DNA from: Vreelandella titanicae BH1
GTDB lineage: Bacteria > Pseudomonadota > Gammaproteobacteria > Pseudomonadales > Halomonadaceae
Length of the DNA stretch: 59,432 nucleotides
Direction: 5' to 3'
Assembly (NCBI RefSeq): GCF_000336575.1
Contig: NZ_AOPO01000022.1
Span: 1-59,432, forward strand
Shown here: positions 18,279-25,900 of the stretch, piece after piece
Numbering within the stretch: position 1 is the first letter of the stretch
How the letters are laid out: the number at the start of each line of letters is the position of its first letter
Made by a program: the position numbers and the translations under genes
The notes under the pieces: generated by a model
The model's input: only the letters and a program-made list of their open reading frames with translations
The model's database searches: none
What the model was told of the DNA's origin: nothing

Positions 18279-19769
18279 TTGAAGTACAAAGACTTGCGTG
18301 AGTTCATCGCGGCGCTTGAAGCCCAGGGTGAACTCAAGCGTATTCATGTCGAAGTCGATCCTTACCTGGAAATCACCGAAATTTGCGACCGCACGCTGCG
18401 TGCCGGTGGCCCGGCGTTGCTGTTTGAAAACGTCAAAGGCCACGACATGCCGCTGTTGGGCAACCTGTTTGGCACCCCTAAACGGGTTGCGCTAGGCATG
18501 GGCCAAGAATCGGTAGAAGCGCTCAGAGAAGTGGGTAAGCTGTTGGCGTTTCTCAAAGAGCCTGATCCGCCGAAAGGCTTGAAAGACGCCTGGGACAAGC
18601 TGCCGATCTTCAAGCAAGTACTCAGCATGGGGCCGAAAAACGTCAAGCATGCGCCGGTACAGGAAGTGGTGTATGAAGACGACGAGGTCGATCTCGGCCT
18701 GCTGCCGATTCAGCACTGCTGGCCTGGCGATGCGGGGCCACTGGTCACCTGGCCACTGGTGATTACCAAAGGGCCGCACAAGAAGCGCCAGAACCTAGGG
18801 ATTTACCGTCAGCAGAAGATTGGCAAGAACCGCCTGATCATGCGCTGGCTCTCCCATCGTGGCGGCGCGCTGGATTTTCTGGAGTTCCAGAAAGCCCACC
18901 CAGGCGAGCCTTTCCCGGTTGCGGTGGCGCTTGGCGCCGACCCGGCGACGATTTTGGGCGCCGTCACCCCCGTGCCGGATTCGCTTTCAGAATACGCCTT
19001 TGCGGGCCTACTGCGCGGTTCGCGTACCGAGCTGGTGAAGTGCGGTCATGCGGATCTTGATGTGCCCGCGTCCAGCGAGATTATCCTCGAAGGCTTTATC
19101 TATCCCGATGATATGGCGGCGGAAGGCCCCTTTGGTGACCACACCGGTTACTACAATGAGGTCGACCACTTCCCGGTGTTTACCATCACGCGGATGACCA
19201 TGCGCCGTGATGCGATCTATCACTCGACCTATACGGGACGTCCGCCGGATGAGCCGGCGATTCTCGGTGTGGCGCTGAATGAAGTCTTTGTGCCCATTCT
19301 GTGTAAGCAGTTTCCCGAAATCGTCGACTTCTACCTGCCACCGGAAGGCTGCTCTTACCGTATGGCAGTGGTCACCATGAAGAAGCAGTACCCCGGCCAC
19401 GCCAAGCGCGTGATGATGGGGGTATGGAGCTTTCTGCGTCAGTTTATGTACACCAAGTTTGTGATTGTGCTGGATGACGACGTGGACGCACGCAATTGGG
19501 AAGATGTTATCTGGGCGATCACCACCCGGATGGATCCCGCGCGGGATACTGTAATGGTCGAAAATACCCCCATTGATTATCTCGATTTCGCTTCGCCGGT
19601 CTCAGGTCTTGGCTCGAAAATGGGGCTTGATGCCACCAATAAGTGGCCAGGAGAAACTGACCGTGAATGGGGCACCCCGATTGTGATGGACGATGCCGTT
19701 AAAGCGCGCGTGGATGAACGCTGGGAAGCGCTGGGGATTGGTCTTGAATTGCCGCCCTCTCGCCGCTGA
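18279..19769 (+). CDS. ubiD: 4-hydroxy-3-polyprenylbenzoate decarboxylase
   Basis: Prenylated-FMN-dependent decarboxylase of ubiquinone synthesis; needs the UbiX cofactor. 496 residues, close to E. coli UbiD. The start is a TTG preceded by AGGGAG with good spacing and gives MKYKDLREFIAALEAQGELK. Typical motifs include LRAGGPALLFEN, NLFGTPKRVALGMGQ, NLGIYRQQ, a substrate and metal region with EGPFGDHTGYYN, and VDFYLPPEGCSYRMAVV. The neighbour fre-like gene 41 bp downstream matches the E. coli ubiD-fre pair. Confidence 0.95.
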   Translation: MKYKDLREFIAALEAQGELKRIHVEVDPYLEITEICDRTLRAGGPALLFENVKGHDMPLLGNLFGTPKRVALGMGQESVEALREVGKLLAFLKEPDPPKGLKDAWDKLPIFKQVLSMGPKNVKHAPVQEVVYEDDEVDLGLLPIQHCWPGDAGPLVTWPLVITKGPHKKRQNLGIYRQQKIGKNRLIMRWLSHRGGALDFLEFQKAHPGEPFPVAVALGADPATILGAVTPVPDSLSEYAFAGLLRGSRTELVKCGHADLDVPASSEIILEGFIYPDDMAAEGPFGDHTGYYNEVDHFPVFTITRMTMRRDAIYHSTYTGRPPDEPAILGVALNEVFVPILCKQFPEIVDFYLPPEGCSYRMAVVTMKKQYPGHAKRVMMGVWSFLRQFMYTKFVIVLDDDVDARNWEDVIWAITTRMDPARDTVMVENTPIDYLDFASPVSGLGSKMGLDATNKWPGETDREWGTPIVMDDAVKARVDERWEALGIGLELPPSRR

Positions 19770-19810
19770 ATGCGATGTATCGCTGACCAAATTTGTAAAA
19801 AGAGGCTTTC

Positions 19811-20551
19811 ATGAGTGCAAGGACGTTGACTTGCCAAGTCACCGAGGTTGAGAACTTAAGCCCCGATGTGTTTGGCGTGACGCTAACTGGGCGCGCCGAA
19901 GCCATGCAGCATGCGCCGGGGCAATATTTAGAGCTTAAGCTGGATGACACCACCTGGGTGCCGTTTTCGATCGCCAGTGCCGATCGCAGCGATGGTGTTA
20001 TCGAGCTGCATATTCAACACTGGCCGGAGCGGGATAACTCAGCGCGGCTGCGGGAACTGCTGCAGGTAGCCAATCAGCTCACGCTGCGTTTGCCCGGCGG
20101 TGAGTGCGTGCTTGATCGTGAGAGCGAAAGACCGCTGCTGCTGATTGCAGCAGGAACCGGTTTCTCCCAGATGAAAGCCATTGTCGAATCGGTACTGCAT
20201 GAACAGCCCGAACGAGAAATTTCGCTGTGGTGGGCTGCCCGCGAACACCGCGACCTCTATTTAGAGCAACTGGCCAGCCAGTGGGCGCAAACCCACGCCA
20301 ATGTCTGCTTTCATGCGGTAACCGAATCGCCCTTGGAAGAGCCGTTAGCAGCGGGCGAGCGGATTGCCCATCACCTGGGTCGTATTGATCAGGTGTTGAA
20401 AACCGCAGATATCACGCCAGAAACCCACGATGTTTATATCTCGGGTTCGCCCAATATGGTGTATGCCTGCCTGGATGTGCTCGACACAAAAGGCATAAAG
20501 CTTGAGCGGGTGTTTTCGGATGTGTTTGCCTACGCCCCTCGTTCTACTTAA
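19811..20551 (+). CDS. fre: NAD(P)H-flavin reductase (Fre family)
   Basis: Reduces free flavins with NAD(P)H and so may supply reduced FMN, possibly also to the UbiX/UbiD prenyl-FMN system next door (inference). 246 residues in two domains. The ferredoxin-reductase-type flavin domain (about 1-105) has PGQYLELKL and the flavin motif VPFSIASAD. The nucleotide domain has LLLIAAGTGFSQMKAIVE, WWAARE and YISGSPNMVY. The start follows AAAGAGGC. It is read with ubiD. Confidence 0.87.
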   Translation: MSARTLTCQVTEVENLSPDVFGVTLTGRAEAMQHAPGQYLELKLDDTTWVPFSIASADRSDGVIELHIQHWPERDNSARLRELLQVANQLTLRLPGGECVLDRESERPLLLIAAGTGFSQMKAIVESVLHEQPEREISLWWAAREHRDLYLEQLASQWAQTHANVCFHAVTESPLEEPLAAGERIAHHLGRIDQVLKTADITPETHDVYISGSPNMVYACLDVLDTKGIKLERVFSDVFAYAPRST

Positions 20552-20610
20552 TATGATCACAGCGTTGTAACGTTCCCCCTGATATAGCGTTGGTAAAAAA
20601 GGAGGCTAAC

Positions 20611-20739
20611 ATGGCCCATCACGACGAAAACTTTAAAGACGATTCTGGTTTCCTGTCCATCTTTCTAGGCTTAGTGGTGCTGGTAAGTATGAGCGCGCTG
20701 CCCGCTACTATTGGTTGGGTACAAGCTTTTGGTGGTTGA
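20611..20739 (+). CDS. Small 42-residue single-pass membrane protein
   Basis: ATG with a strong AAGGAGG six bases upstream opens a 42-codon frame. The first 12 residues are charged and polar (MAHHDENFKDDS); residues 13-41 form one hydrophobic segment (GFLSIFLGLVVLVSMSALP, then ATIGWVQAFGG). This layout (cytoplasmic acidic tail plus one helix) is that of small regulatory or complex-stabilising inner-membrane proteins. It lies 59 bp after fre and 125 bp before the aromatic leader region. I do not recognise the family. Support is the ribosome site and the clean topology; conservation is untested. Confidence 0.7.
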   Translation: MAHHDENFKDDSGFLSIFLGLVVLVSMSALPATIGWVQAFGG

Positions 20740-20863
20740 GTGTTGCCATTTGCAGCGCTTGCAGGCAGGATAAAACTACAACGCCATGGCGGCAGCCCTG
20801 TCAAACGATTTACTTGGGCTAGTGATTGCCAGCGAAACTAACAGAATCTAACGGAATATGGGC
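20740..20863 (+). other. Probable promoter region of the DAHP synthase leader
   Basis: 124 bp between the small membrane protein gene and the first aromatic leader ORF. No open frame of note. It should hold the promoter of the leader transcript, but I do not see a -35/-10 pair close enough to consensus to mark. Confidence 0.35.
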
Positions 20864-20974
20864 ATGCAGCGACTAACTAACCCACATACAGTGAACCCGC
20901 AGCCAGAATTGGCTGGCGGCTTTGCGTTTTATGGGTATTGGTTTAGCCTCGGTGTGCCCCTGGCCGACGCCTAA
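20864..20974 (+). CDS. Aromatic leader peptide 1 (attenuator of DAHP synthase)
   Basis: A 36-codon frame (38 from ATG 20858). Residues 19-30 read GFAFYGYWFSLG: six of eight consecutive residues (20-27) are Phe, Tyr or Trp, and all three aromatic amino acids are present. This is the signature of a ribosome-stalling leader. GGA lies eight bases before the ATG. The frame ends at TAA 20972-20974, inside the loop of a long hairpin (20951-20995), and is followed by a strong terminator at 21018-21060. Known principle: ribosome-mediated attenuation as in trpL and pheL. Inferred role: sensing charged tRNA-Phe, -Tyr and -Trp to set DAHP synthase transcription. Confidence 0.85.
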   Translation: MQRLTNPHTVNPQPELAGGFAFYGYWFSLGVPLADA

Positions 20975-20995
20975 CGTCGCGCCACCAGGCACACC
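20951..20995 (+). promoter_or_regulatory. Attenuator helix overlapping leader 1 stop
   Basis: GGTGTGCC-CC-TGG (20951-20963) pairs with CCAGGCACACC (20985-20995), and CGACG (20965-20969) with CGTCG (20975-20979); the stop codon lies in the apical loop. This is the expected 1:2 helix of an attenuator. The 3' arm can instead pair downstream: CAGGCA (20986-20991) with TGCCTG (21003-21008). That gives a mutually exclusive fold next to the terminator. Confidence 0.7.
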
Positions 20996-21017
20996 ACTCG
21001 GTTGCCTGCCGCAAGCA

Positions 21018-21060
21018 CAGAAGCCCCGGTCGGTAACCCCGCCGGGGCTTCTGGCGTTTT
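21018..21060 (+). terminator. Rho-independent attenuator terminator after leader 1
   Basis: CAGAAGCCCCGG (21018-21029) and CCGGGGCTTCTG (21042-21053) form a perfect 12-bp GC-rich stem with a 12-base loop, followed by GCG and TTTT (21057-21060). It stands 43 bp after the leader 1 stop and before leader 2, so it can end transcription before the DAHP synthase gene. Confidence 0.85.
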
Positions 21061-21118
21061 GGGGCCTAGTGAGTTTCGGCAATAGTTATTCACCATTATT
21101 TCATCAAGGAGCAGCATC

Positions 21119-21280
21119 ATGATTTATCGCGCACTGACTAACGCTTTCGCTACCAGCTTTGTGGGTTATGGCTATAGCTGGCGATTTAGCGACGCGCGGT
21201 CGGTGCTAGCTGCCACCTCCGACCGTGTTCACTTGGGTGGTCACACAACCATACGATGTCACACGATTGCGGAGAATTAA
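21119..21280 (+). CDS. Aromatic leader peptide 2, ending two bases before aroG start
   Basis: A 53-codon frame with AAGGAG seven bases before its ATG. Codons 3-23 hold seven aromatics: Y3, F10, F14, then Y17, Y19, W21 and F23 in VGYGYSWRFSD. The rest is not aromatic. The TAA at 21278-21280 lies two bases before the DAHP synthase ATG, so the leader runs across that gene's ribosome site. The codon enrichment and the position suggest a second, translational control step. It could instead be a real small protein, but residues 24-53 look unstructured. Confidence 0.7.
   Translation: MIYRALTNAFATSFVGYGYSWRFSDARSVLAATSDRVHLGGHTTIRCHTIAEN
21194..21228 (+). promoter_or_regulatory. Stem-loop within leader 2
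   Basis: CGGTCGG (21197-21203) pairs with CCGACCG (21219-21225); with two G-U pairs the stem extends to 21194-21228. The 3' arm includes CTCCG (21217-21221), complementary to CGGAG (21270-21274), the ribosome site of aroG. Opening or closing of this stem could hide or free that site. There is no U-tract, so the fold looks translational rather than transcriptional. Confidence 0.55.
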
Positions 21281-21282
21281 TC

Positions 21283-22380
21283 ATGAATGCGCCTGTCAGC
21301 CCTGTTATTAATAAAACCGTTGTATCCACTGCCCATGCTACTTCCCGGCTAACGCCTTCAGCGCCTGAGTCCAGTGCAAAGCGGCTGCCTACCCCCGCCG
21401 AACTCAGGCAACGTATCTCGTTAAGCGACCCGCTAAGTGAGCAAATTGCCCGCCAGCGACACGCCGTACAGCAAATTTTGAGTGGTCACGATGACCGCCT
21501 GCTCGTTGTCGTTGGCCCTTGCTCCGTTCACGACCCAGATGCAGCGCTAGAATACGCCGACCGCCTGGCTGCATTAAGCGAAGAGATCAGCGAACGTATT
21601 TTGCCGGTCATGCGCGTCTACGTTGAAAAGCCGCGCACTACCGTGGGCTGGAAAGGGCTGGCCTACGACCCAGGCTTGGATGGCAGTGGTGATATGCCAC
21701 GTGGTTTGGCGCTCTCTCGTGAACTGATGCATGCCGTAACCACTCGCGGCTTGCCAGTGGCTACCGAGCTTTTACAACCGATGCTGGCGCCCTACGTAGA
21801 CGACTTACTAAGCTGGGTGGCGATTGGCGCACGCACCACCGAATCGCAACTGCACCGTGAGCTGGCCAGTGATTTGTCAGCGGCGGTGGGGTTCAAAAAT
21901 GCCACCAGTGGCGATGTACAAGTGGCTATCGATGCCATGAGTGCGGCGGCCCACCCGCACCAGCGTTTCGCGGTAGACCCGCAAGGCTACCCGATCGTCC
22001 AGCAAACTGCAGGCAACCCGCACACCCACGTAGTGTTGCGTGGCGGGCACGGTGAGCCTAACTATCAGGCACAACACGTACGTGCGGCAACCACCGCGCT
22101 GCGTAATGCCGGGCAAAACCCACGGCTAATGGTGGATTGCAGCCATGCCAATGCGCGTAAAGACCATCGCCGCCAGAGTGAAGTGATGCTGGATGTATTG
22201 GCGCAGCGTCAGGCAGGCGAAGCCAACCTGGTCGCGCTGATGCTGGAAAGTCACCTGTTCGAAGGCAAGCAGCCGCTCAAGCCCGGCGCCATGCGCTACG
22301 GCGTATCGGTCACCGACGCCTGCGTGGGCTGGGAAACGACCGAACACTTACTCAAAACGGCCGCGGAGCGTTTGGCGTAA
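21283..22380 (+). CDS. 3-deoxy-7-phosphoheptulonate (DAHP) synthase, class I
   Basis: First step of the shikimate pathway: phosphoenolpyruvate plus erythrose 4-phosphate gives DAHP. I start at ATG 21283 (365 residues), which has GGAG at 21271-21274; an upstream ATG at 21256 would sit before that site. Motifs: VVVGPCSVHDPDAALEYA, the substrate site KPRTTVGWKGL, GARTTESQ, GFKNATSG, and C-terminal VDCSHANA. It is of the AroF/AroG/AroH type; which effector inhibits it cannot be read. It is preceded by two aromatic leader ORFs and an attenuator. Confidence 0.94.
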   Translation: MNAPVSPVINKTVVSTAHATSRLTPSAPESSAKRLPTPAELRQRISLSDPLSEQIARQRHAVQQILSGHDDRLLVVVGPCSVHDPDAALEYADRLAALSEEISERILPVMRVYVEKPRTTVGWKGLAYDPGLDGSGDMPRGLALSRELMHAVTTRGLPVATELLQPMLAPYVDDLLSWVAIGARTTESQLHRELASDLSAAVGFKNATSGDVQVAIDAMSAAAHPHQRFAVDPQGYPIVQQTAGNPHTHVVLRGGHGEPNYQAQHVRAATTALRNAGQNPRLMVDCSHANARKDHRRQSEVMLDVLAQRQAGEANLVALMLESHLFEGKQPLKPGAMRYGVSVTDACVGWETTEHLLKTAAERLA

Positions 22381-22460
22381 TTGCTTTTGTAAACGCTATT
22401 ACTTGTTTGCCCTGGCCAGCCCCGTATCATAGGACGTTTGCAGCGATAATGAGGCTGGCC

Positions 22461-22973
22461 ATGGTATTTACCCTAGAACATCACGACCCCGAGACCTACC
22501 GCCGCAAAGCCCGCATGATCAGCTTTGCCATGGCGGGGCAACTAATTATTTTTGGCCTCCTGTTCTCAATGCTCCTTACCTCCACCTTTGGCAGCAGCCT
22601 ATGGCTCAATGCCCTAGGCGTGCTACTTGGGCTATTGGCCACCAGCGCGCTATTTGCCGTGTTGCGTGAGCGCCCATGGATGACGGAGGTGCGCTATGTC
22701 TGGCAACTCAAACATCATTTGTCGCAAGTCAGTGGCTATCTTTCGCAACTGCGCAAAGCGGTGGAAGAGAGCAACCGCACGGCGCTGGATCTGCTCACTT
22801 TCTATCACCAGGGCATGGCGCAGTTGGCGGAGCTCAATGGGCGCACCACCGATGACGACGCCGAACGGCTAGCGGAAAAAATGCAGGTTAAAATCAAGCG
22901 CGAAGAGCTGGGGTTGTCCCCGCAGGTGGAAAGTATCGATACGCACGATCTGCAGGCGTTCAAACGCGGGTAA
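22461..22973 (+). CDS. DUF3087 family membrane protein
   Basis: 170 residues from ATG 22461, which has GAGG six bases upstream. The N-terminus is hydrophilic (FTLEHHDPETYRRKARM). Two membrane helices follow (about 25-45 and 50-68), then a soluble helical C-terminal domain of about 100 residues with heptad-like leucines (HHLSQVSGYLSQLRKAVEE). The pattern agrees with the DUF3087 family of gammaproteobacteria, whose function is unknown. It lies 80 bp after the DAHP synthase gene, with no clear terminator between. Confidence 0.75.
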   Translation: MVFTLEHHDPETYRRKARMISFAMAGQLIIFGLLFSMLLTSTFGSSLWLNALGVLLGLLATSALFAVLRERPWMTEVRYVWQLKHHLSQVSGYLSQLRKAVEESNRTALDLLTFYHQGMAQLAELNGRTTDDDAERLAEKMQVKIKREELGLSPQVESIDTHDLQAFKRG

Positions 22974-23018
22974 GAAGTTCAGCAAGCAATAGAATTAGTT
23001 ATATAGGGAGCATGACAT

Positions 23019-23750
23019 ATGAATACGTTAAAAGCATGGGGTGGGGCCATCGCCGCAGTCGGTATGATGGTGGTACTCGGGGGGTGTGCAGCCACGCCCT
23101 CCACAGAAACTAAAGCCGCTAACCAAGCAACGCTGGATAACCGGGCACCCTTTCTGCCCTCGGCGCTTTTTCCCGGCTCTGCCCAGCGTTTTGATGCGTG
23201 GCACTGCGAACCCGCTCAGCAGCACTTAGTGGCTGCCACCAACGCCAACGATTTGCGCCTATGGTCGCTGCACGGCGCATGGCGGTTGCCCCAAGCCGTC
23301 GTGGCCAGCGGCGCCCGCTACCAAGATGGTGAGATCAGCTTCTGGAACCGGGGTGACGAGGCGCTAGTGGAAACGCCACGAGGGCAGCTGCAGTGCTCGT
23401 TGGCCGAGCAGCGTGACGCCTTAACCCGAGCTGAAAAGCCCGGCGTGATGTTCTTTGGTCAGGGTAACGAACCGGGCTGGACGGTTGCGTTAGCAAATGA
23501 CACGCCGACACTGACGATGGAAACGAACTACGGGGAAGAGCGTCTCCAGCTACCTTATATGGTTAGCGTGATGGACAATGAAGCTGGTCGAGTCGTGATT
23601 GAAAACGCTGACGTGGAGCCCTTTTTCCGCGTGCGTATCGATGCTGGGGCCTGTTTCGATAATATGAGCGGCAAGCCTTTTCCCGCTCGCGTTACGCTGA
23701 CTTATGGCGGGGAGCAATATAGCGGCTGTGGCCAAGGTATTGCTCCCTAG
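23019..23750 (+). CDS. Lipoprotein with MliC-like and COG3650-like domains
   Basis: 243 residues. Lipoprotein signal with lipobox VLGGC, Cys at residue 23. The middle (about 65-125: WHCEPAQQHLV ... RGQLQCSLAEQ) looks like the MliC lysozyme-inhibitor fold, with two cysteines. The second half begins MFFGQGNEPGWTVAL, the FxGxGNEPxW hallmark of the COG3650 family, and ends with a Cys pair (DAGACFDNMSG ... GCGQG). Probable outer-membrane lipoprotein facing the periplasm, with a possible role against lysozyme-type enzymes; function is inferred from domains only. Confidence 0.75.
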   Translation: MNTLKAWGGAIAAVGMMVVLGGCAATPSTETKAANQATLDNRAPFLPSALFPGSAQRFDAWHCEPAQQHLVAATNANDLRLWSLHGAWRLPQAVVASGARYQDGEISFWNRGDEALVETPRGQLQCSLAEQRDALTRAEKPGVMFFGQGNEPGWTVALANDTPTLTMETNYGEERLQLPYMVSVMDNEAGRVVIENADVEPFFRVRIDAGACFDNMSGKPFPARVTLTYGGEQYSGCGQGIAP

Positions 23751-23772
23751 ACGTCCTTGATGAAGCGCTAAC

Positions 23773-24843
23773 TCAGCAGCGATAAACCACACGCTCGGCC
23801 CGCCACTCATGCGCCTCGAAATCGCTGGCGCACAGGGCCGAGGTGTTACCTGCGGCACGAGCGGCGAGGCGCGATAGCGTTTGCATCTGAATACCGCGGG
23901 TACTCTCCAACTGTTCGCTTACCGCAAGCGGTACCCAGTGTTCTTCCTCTAACGTTGCCAGGGTAAAGCTAAACGGATGGAAGCCTGGGAAGCCGAGCCG
24001 AATATCGGTGGCGATCAGCGTCTCTTTTCCTTCTAGCAGCCGCGTTTCATAGCGTAAAAAAGAACCCGCAAACCACATTAAACGCTCTCCCTGTTGGCTG
24101 GCCAGGGCGAACGTCTCTAGCCCAGCGTTACGAATTAATGGTTCGAAACGCGGTTGACGGTCGCCGTCAAACACACTAATCAGGCTTTCATGGTAGCGAT
24201 CCCCGTCGATCACCGTGGCGCGCCATAGCACAATGTTAAACGGCGTTGGCTGTATCAGTAGCGGAGCCTCTTCAAGACCCTGTTCTGCCAGGGCAGGGGC
24301 AAGACGTTGCTCTACCACTAATTTCGCACCCGCTGCCATCATTAGGTAAACACTCGTGATGGCCAGTCCCCATGTGCAGGCTTTGCGTACCCGCTGAGAG
24401 ACCAAGGCAACGCCCAAGGTAAATAGCAGCGGCAGTGTATAGAGCGGATCGATAATAAAAATAATCGGCCACGCGGTGGGAGCAAGATCAAGAGGCCAAA
24501 GCAACTGGGTGCCGTAAGTGGTTAGCGCATCAAGCAAAGGATGGGTAATCAGAATAAGAGCAAAAAAGCACCACCAGCGGGGTAGGCTAATATCTTTTGC
24601 AGGAGCAAATCGTGTGCATAGCAGCGCCAACAGGGTGGCTAACCCTGTTAGTACAAAAAGCGAATGGCTAAAACCGCGATGCTCGGTGACATTGGCGACG
24701 GCGTCGCCATAATCCAGCGCTACATCAAAATCGGGCAGGGTGCCGAGTACGGCACCGATAAGGATGGCCTTACGGCCAAGGCGGCGGCCCAGTAAGGCTC
24801 CGCCAATGGCTGCGCCAAGCGCGGCTTGAGTGACTGAATCCAC
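23773..24843 (-). CDS. YdjM/YbcI-family membrane-bound metal-dependent hydrolase
   Basis: 356 residues. It starts MDSVTQAALGAAIGGALLGRRLGRKA, typical of COG1988 proteins, with metal-ligand candidates in LPDFDVAL and HRGFSHS. Four to five membrane helices fill the first 180 residues; the rest is a soluble domain unlike the short YdjM of E. coli. E. coli ydjM is SOS-controlled, but I see no LexA box here. It is divergent from gloA. The substrate is unknown. Confidence 0.8.
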   Translation of the reverse strand: MDSVTQAALGAAIGGALLGRRLGRKAILIGAVLGTLPDFDVALDYGDAVANVTEHRGFSHSLFVLTGLATLLALLCTRFAPAKDISLPRWWCFFALILITHPLLDALTTYGTQLLWPLDLAPTAWPIIFIIDPLYTLPLLFTLGVALVSQRVRKACTWGLAITSVYLMMAAGAKLVVEQRLAPALAEQGLEEAPLLIQPTPFNIVLWRATVIDGDRYHESLISVFDGDRQPRFEPLIRNAGLETFALASQQGERLMWFAGSFLRYETRLLEGKETLIATDIRLGFPGFHPFSFTLATLEEEHWVPLAVSEQLESTRGIQMQTLSRLAARAAGNTSALCASDFEAHEWRAERVVYRC

Positions 24844-24971
24844 AGGTTTCTCCGACGGGTAAACCCAGCTAAGATAAACGTTATAATTTAATTATACAGC
24901 GTTGCAGCGATTTATTTCTGTTGTCACGTTTTTGTAAAGTATGACCAAGGCCGTTTTTAACAGGAGTCGAT

Positions 24972-25412
24972 ATGCAATATCTACATACCATGGTGCGTGT
25001 CAGTGACCTGGATGCTTCGCTGCATTTTTACTGCGATCTGCTGGGTCTTAAAGAAGTTCGCCGAAAAGAGAACGAGAAAGGACGCTTCACGCTGGTGTTT
25101 CTGGCCGCACCAGAAGATGAGCCACGCTCAGAGCGGCTGACGGCTCCGGAGCTTGAGCTGACGTATAACTGGGATCCCGAAGAGTACGCCGGTGGGCGTA
25201 ATTTCGGCCACCTAGCCTATCGGGTGGATGACATTTATGCGCTCTGCCAACACCTTCAGGACAACGGCGTGACGATTAACCGCCCACCTCGTGATGGCCA
25301 TATGGCGTTTGTTAAATCACCGGACGGAATCTCTGTGGAGCTGCTGCAAAAAGGCGATGCCCTGGCACCACAAGAGCCATGGGCTTCTATGGAAAACACC
25401 GGTAGCTGGTAA
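24972..25412 (+). CDS. gloA: Lactoylglutathione lyase (glyoxalase I)
   Basis: Isomerises the methylglyoxal-glutathione hemithioacetal to S-lactoylglutathione. 146 residues of the VOC fold in two beta-alpha-beta-beta-beta modules. The four metal ligands are in place: H5 (LHTMVRV), E62 (LELTYNW), H80 (FGHLAYRV) and E123 (GISVELLQ). This is the short, Ni/Co-type bacterial form. The start follows CAGGAG. A META-domain lipoprotein gene follows 23 bp after the stop. Confidence 0.95.
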   Translation: MQYLHTMVRVSDLDASLHFYCDLLGLKEVRRKENEKGRFTLVFLAAPEDEPRSERLTAPELELTYNWDPEEYAGGRNFGHLAYRVDDIYALCQHLQDNGVTINRPPRDGHMAFVKSPDGISVELLQKGDALAPQEPWASMENTGSW

Positions 25413-25435
25413 CAATGACAAAAGGAACGATCACC

Positions 25436-25891
25436 ATGAAAGGTTGGCGCTTATTACCACTGTTGGCTTCCGCTGCGCTACTGTTAAGTGCTTGTAGCAG
25501 TTCGCCGGGGCCAAGTTCTACACCACAACGGGGCGCCAACGATGCCTCGCTTGAGGGCGCCATTGTTGAACAGCGTTGGAACCTACTGTTGGTGGGCACC
25601 GATGAGCGGCTCTCCATGCCGGAAACGCCTTTTTTCCAGATTTCAAAAGAGGGCAAAGTTAGCGGCCACGACGGCTGTAACCGCTTTACTGGCGAAGTAA
25701 CACTCGGTGAAAACCAGCGCATTGAGTTTAGCCCGTTAGCCACCACCCGCATGGCGTGCCCGCAAATGGGCGATGCCAAGCGGGTCACGGATATGCTGGA
25801 GACCGCCTATCGGTATTTGATTGACCATGATCGGTTGGTCTTCTTTGGCCCGGATAGCCGGGTGCTAGGCGGCTGGCGCGAAGGTAACTGA
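25436..25891 (+). CDS. META (HslJ-like) domain lipoprotein
   Basis: 151 residues from ATG 25436, which has AAAGGAA at good spacing (an in-frame ATG at 25415 is poorer). The signal peptide ends with lipobox LLSAC. The META domain has FFQISKEGKVSGHDGCNRFTG and a second Cys in ATTRMACPQMGDA, the usual pattern of HslJ/META proteins linked to heat and novobiocin tolerance in E. coli. Likely outer-membrane anchored. It converges with the flavoprotein gene after 9 bp. Confidence 0.85.
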   Translation: MKGWRLLPLLASAALLLSACSSSPGPSSTPQRGANDASLEGAIVEQRWNLLLVGTDERLSMPETPFFQISKEGKVSGHDGCNRFTGEVTLGENQRIEFSPLATTRMACPQMGDAKRVTDMLETAYRYLIDHDRLVFFGPDSRVLGGWREGN

Positions 25892-25900
25892 TTCAGCCAG

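Noticed and set aside
24844..24971. Possible LexA box for the YdjM-like gene
   Set aside because: Only one half-site (ACAG/CTGT) is present; the CTGT-N8-ACAG pattern is not complete.
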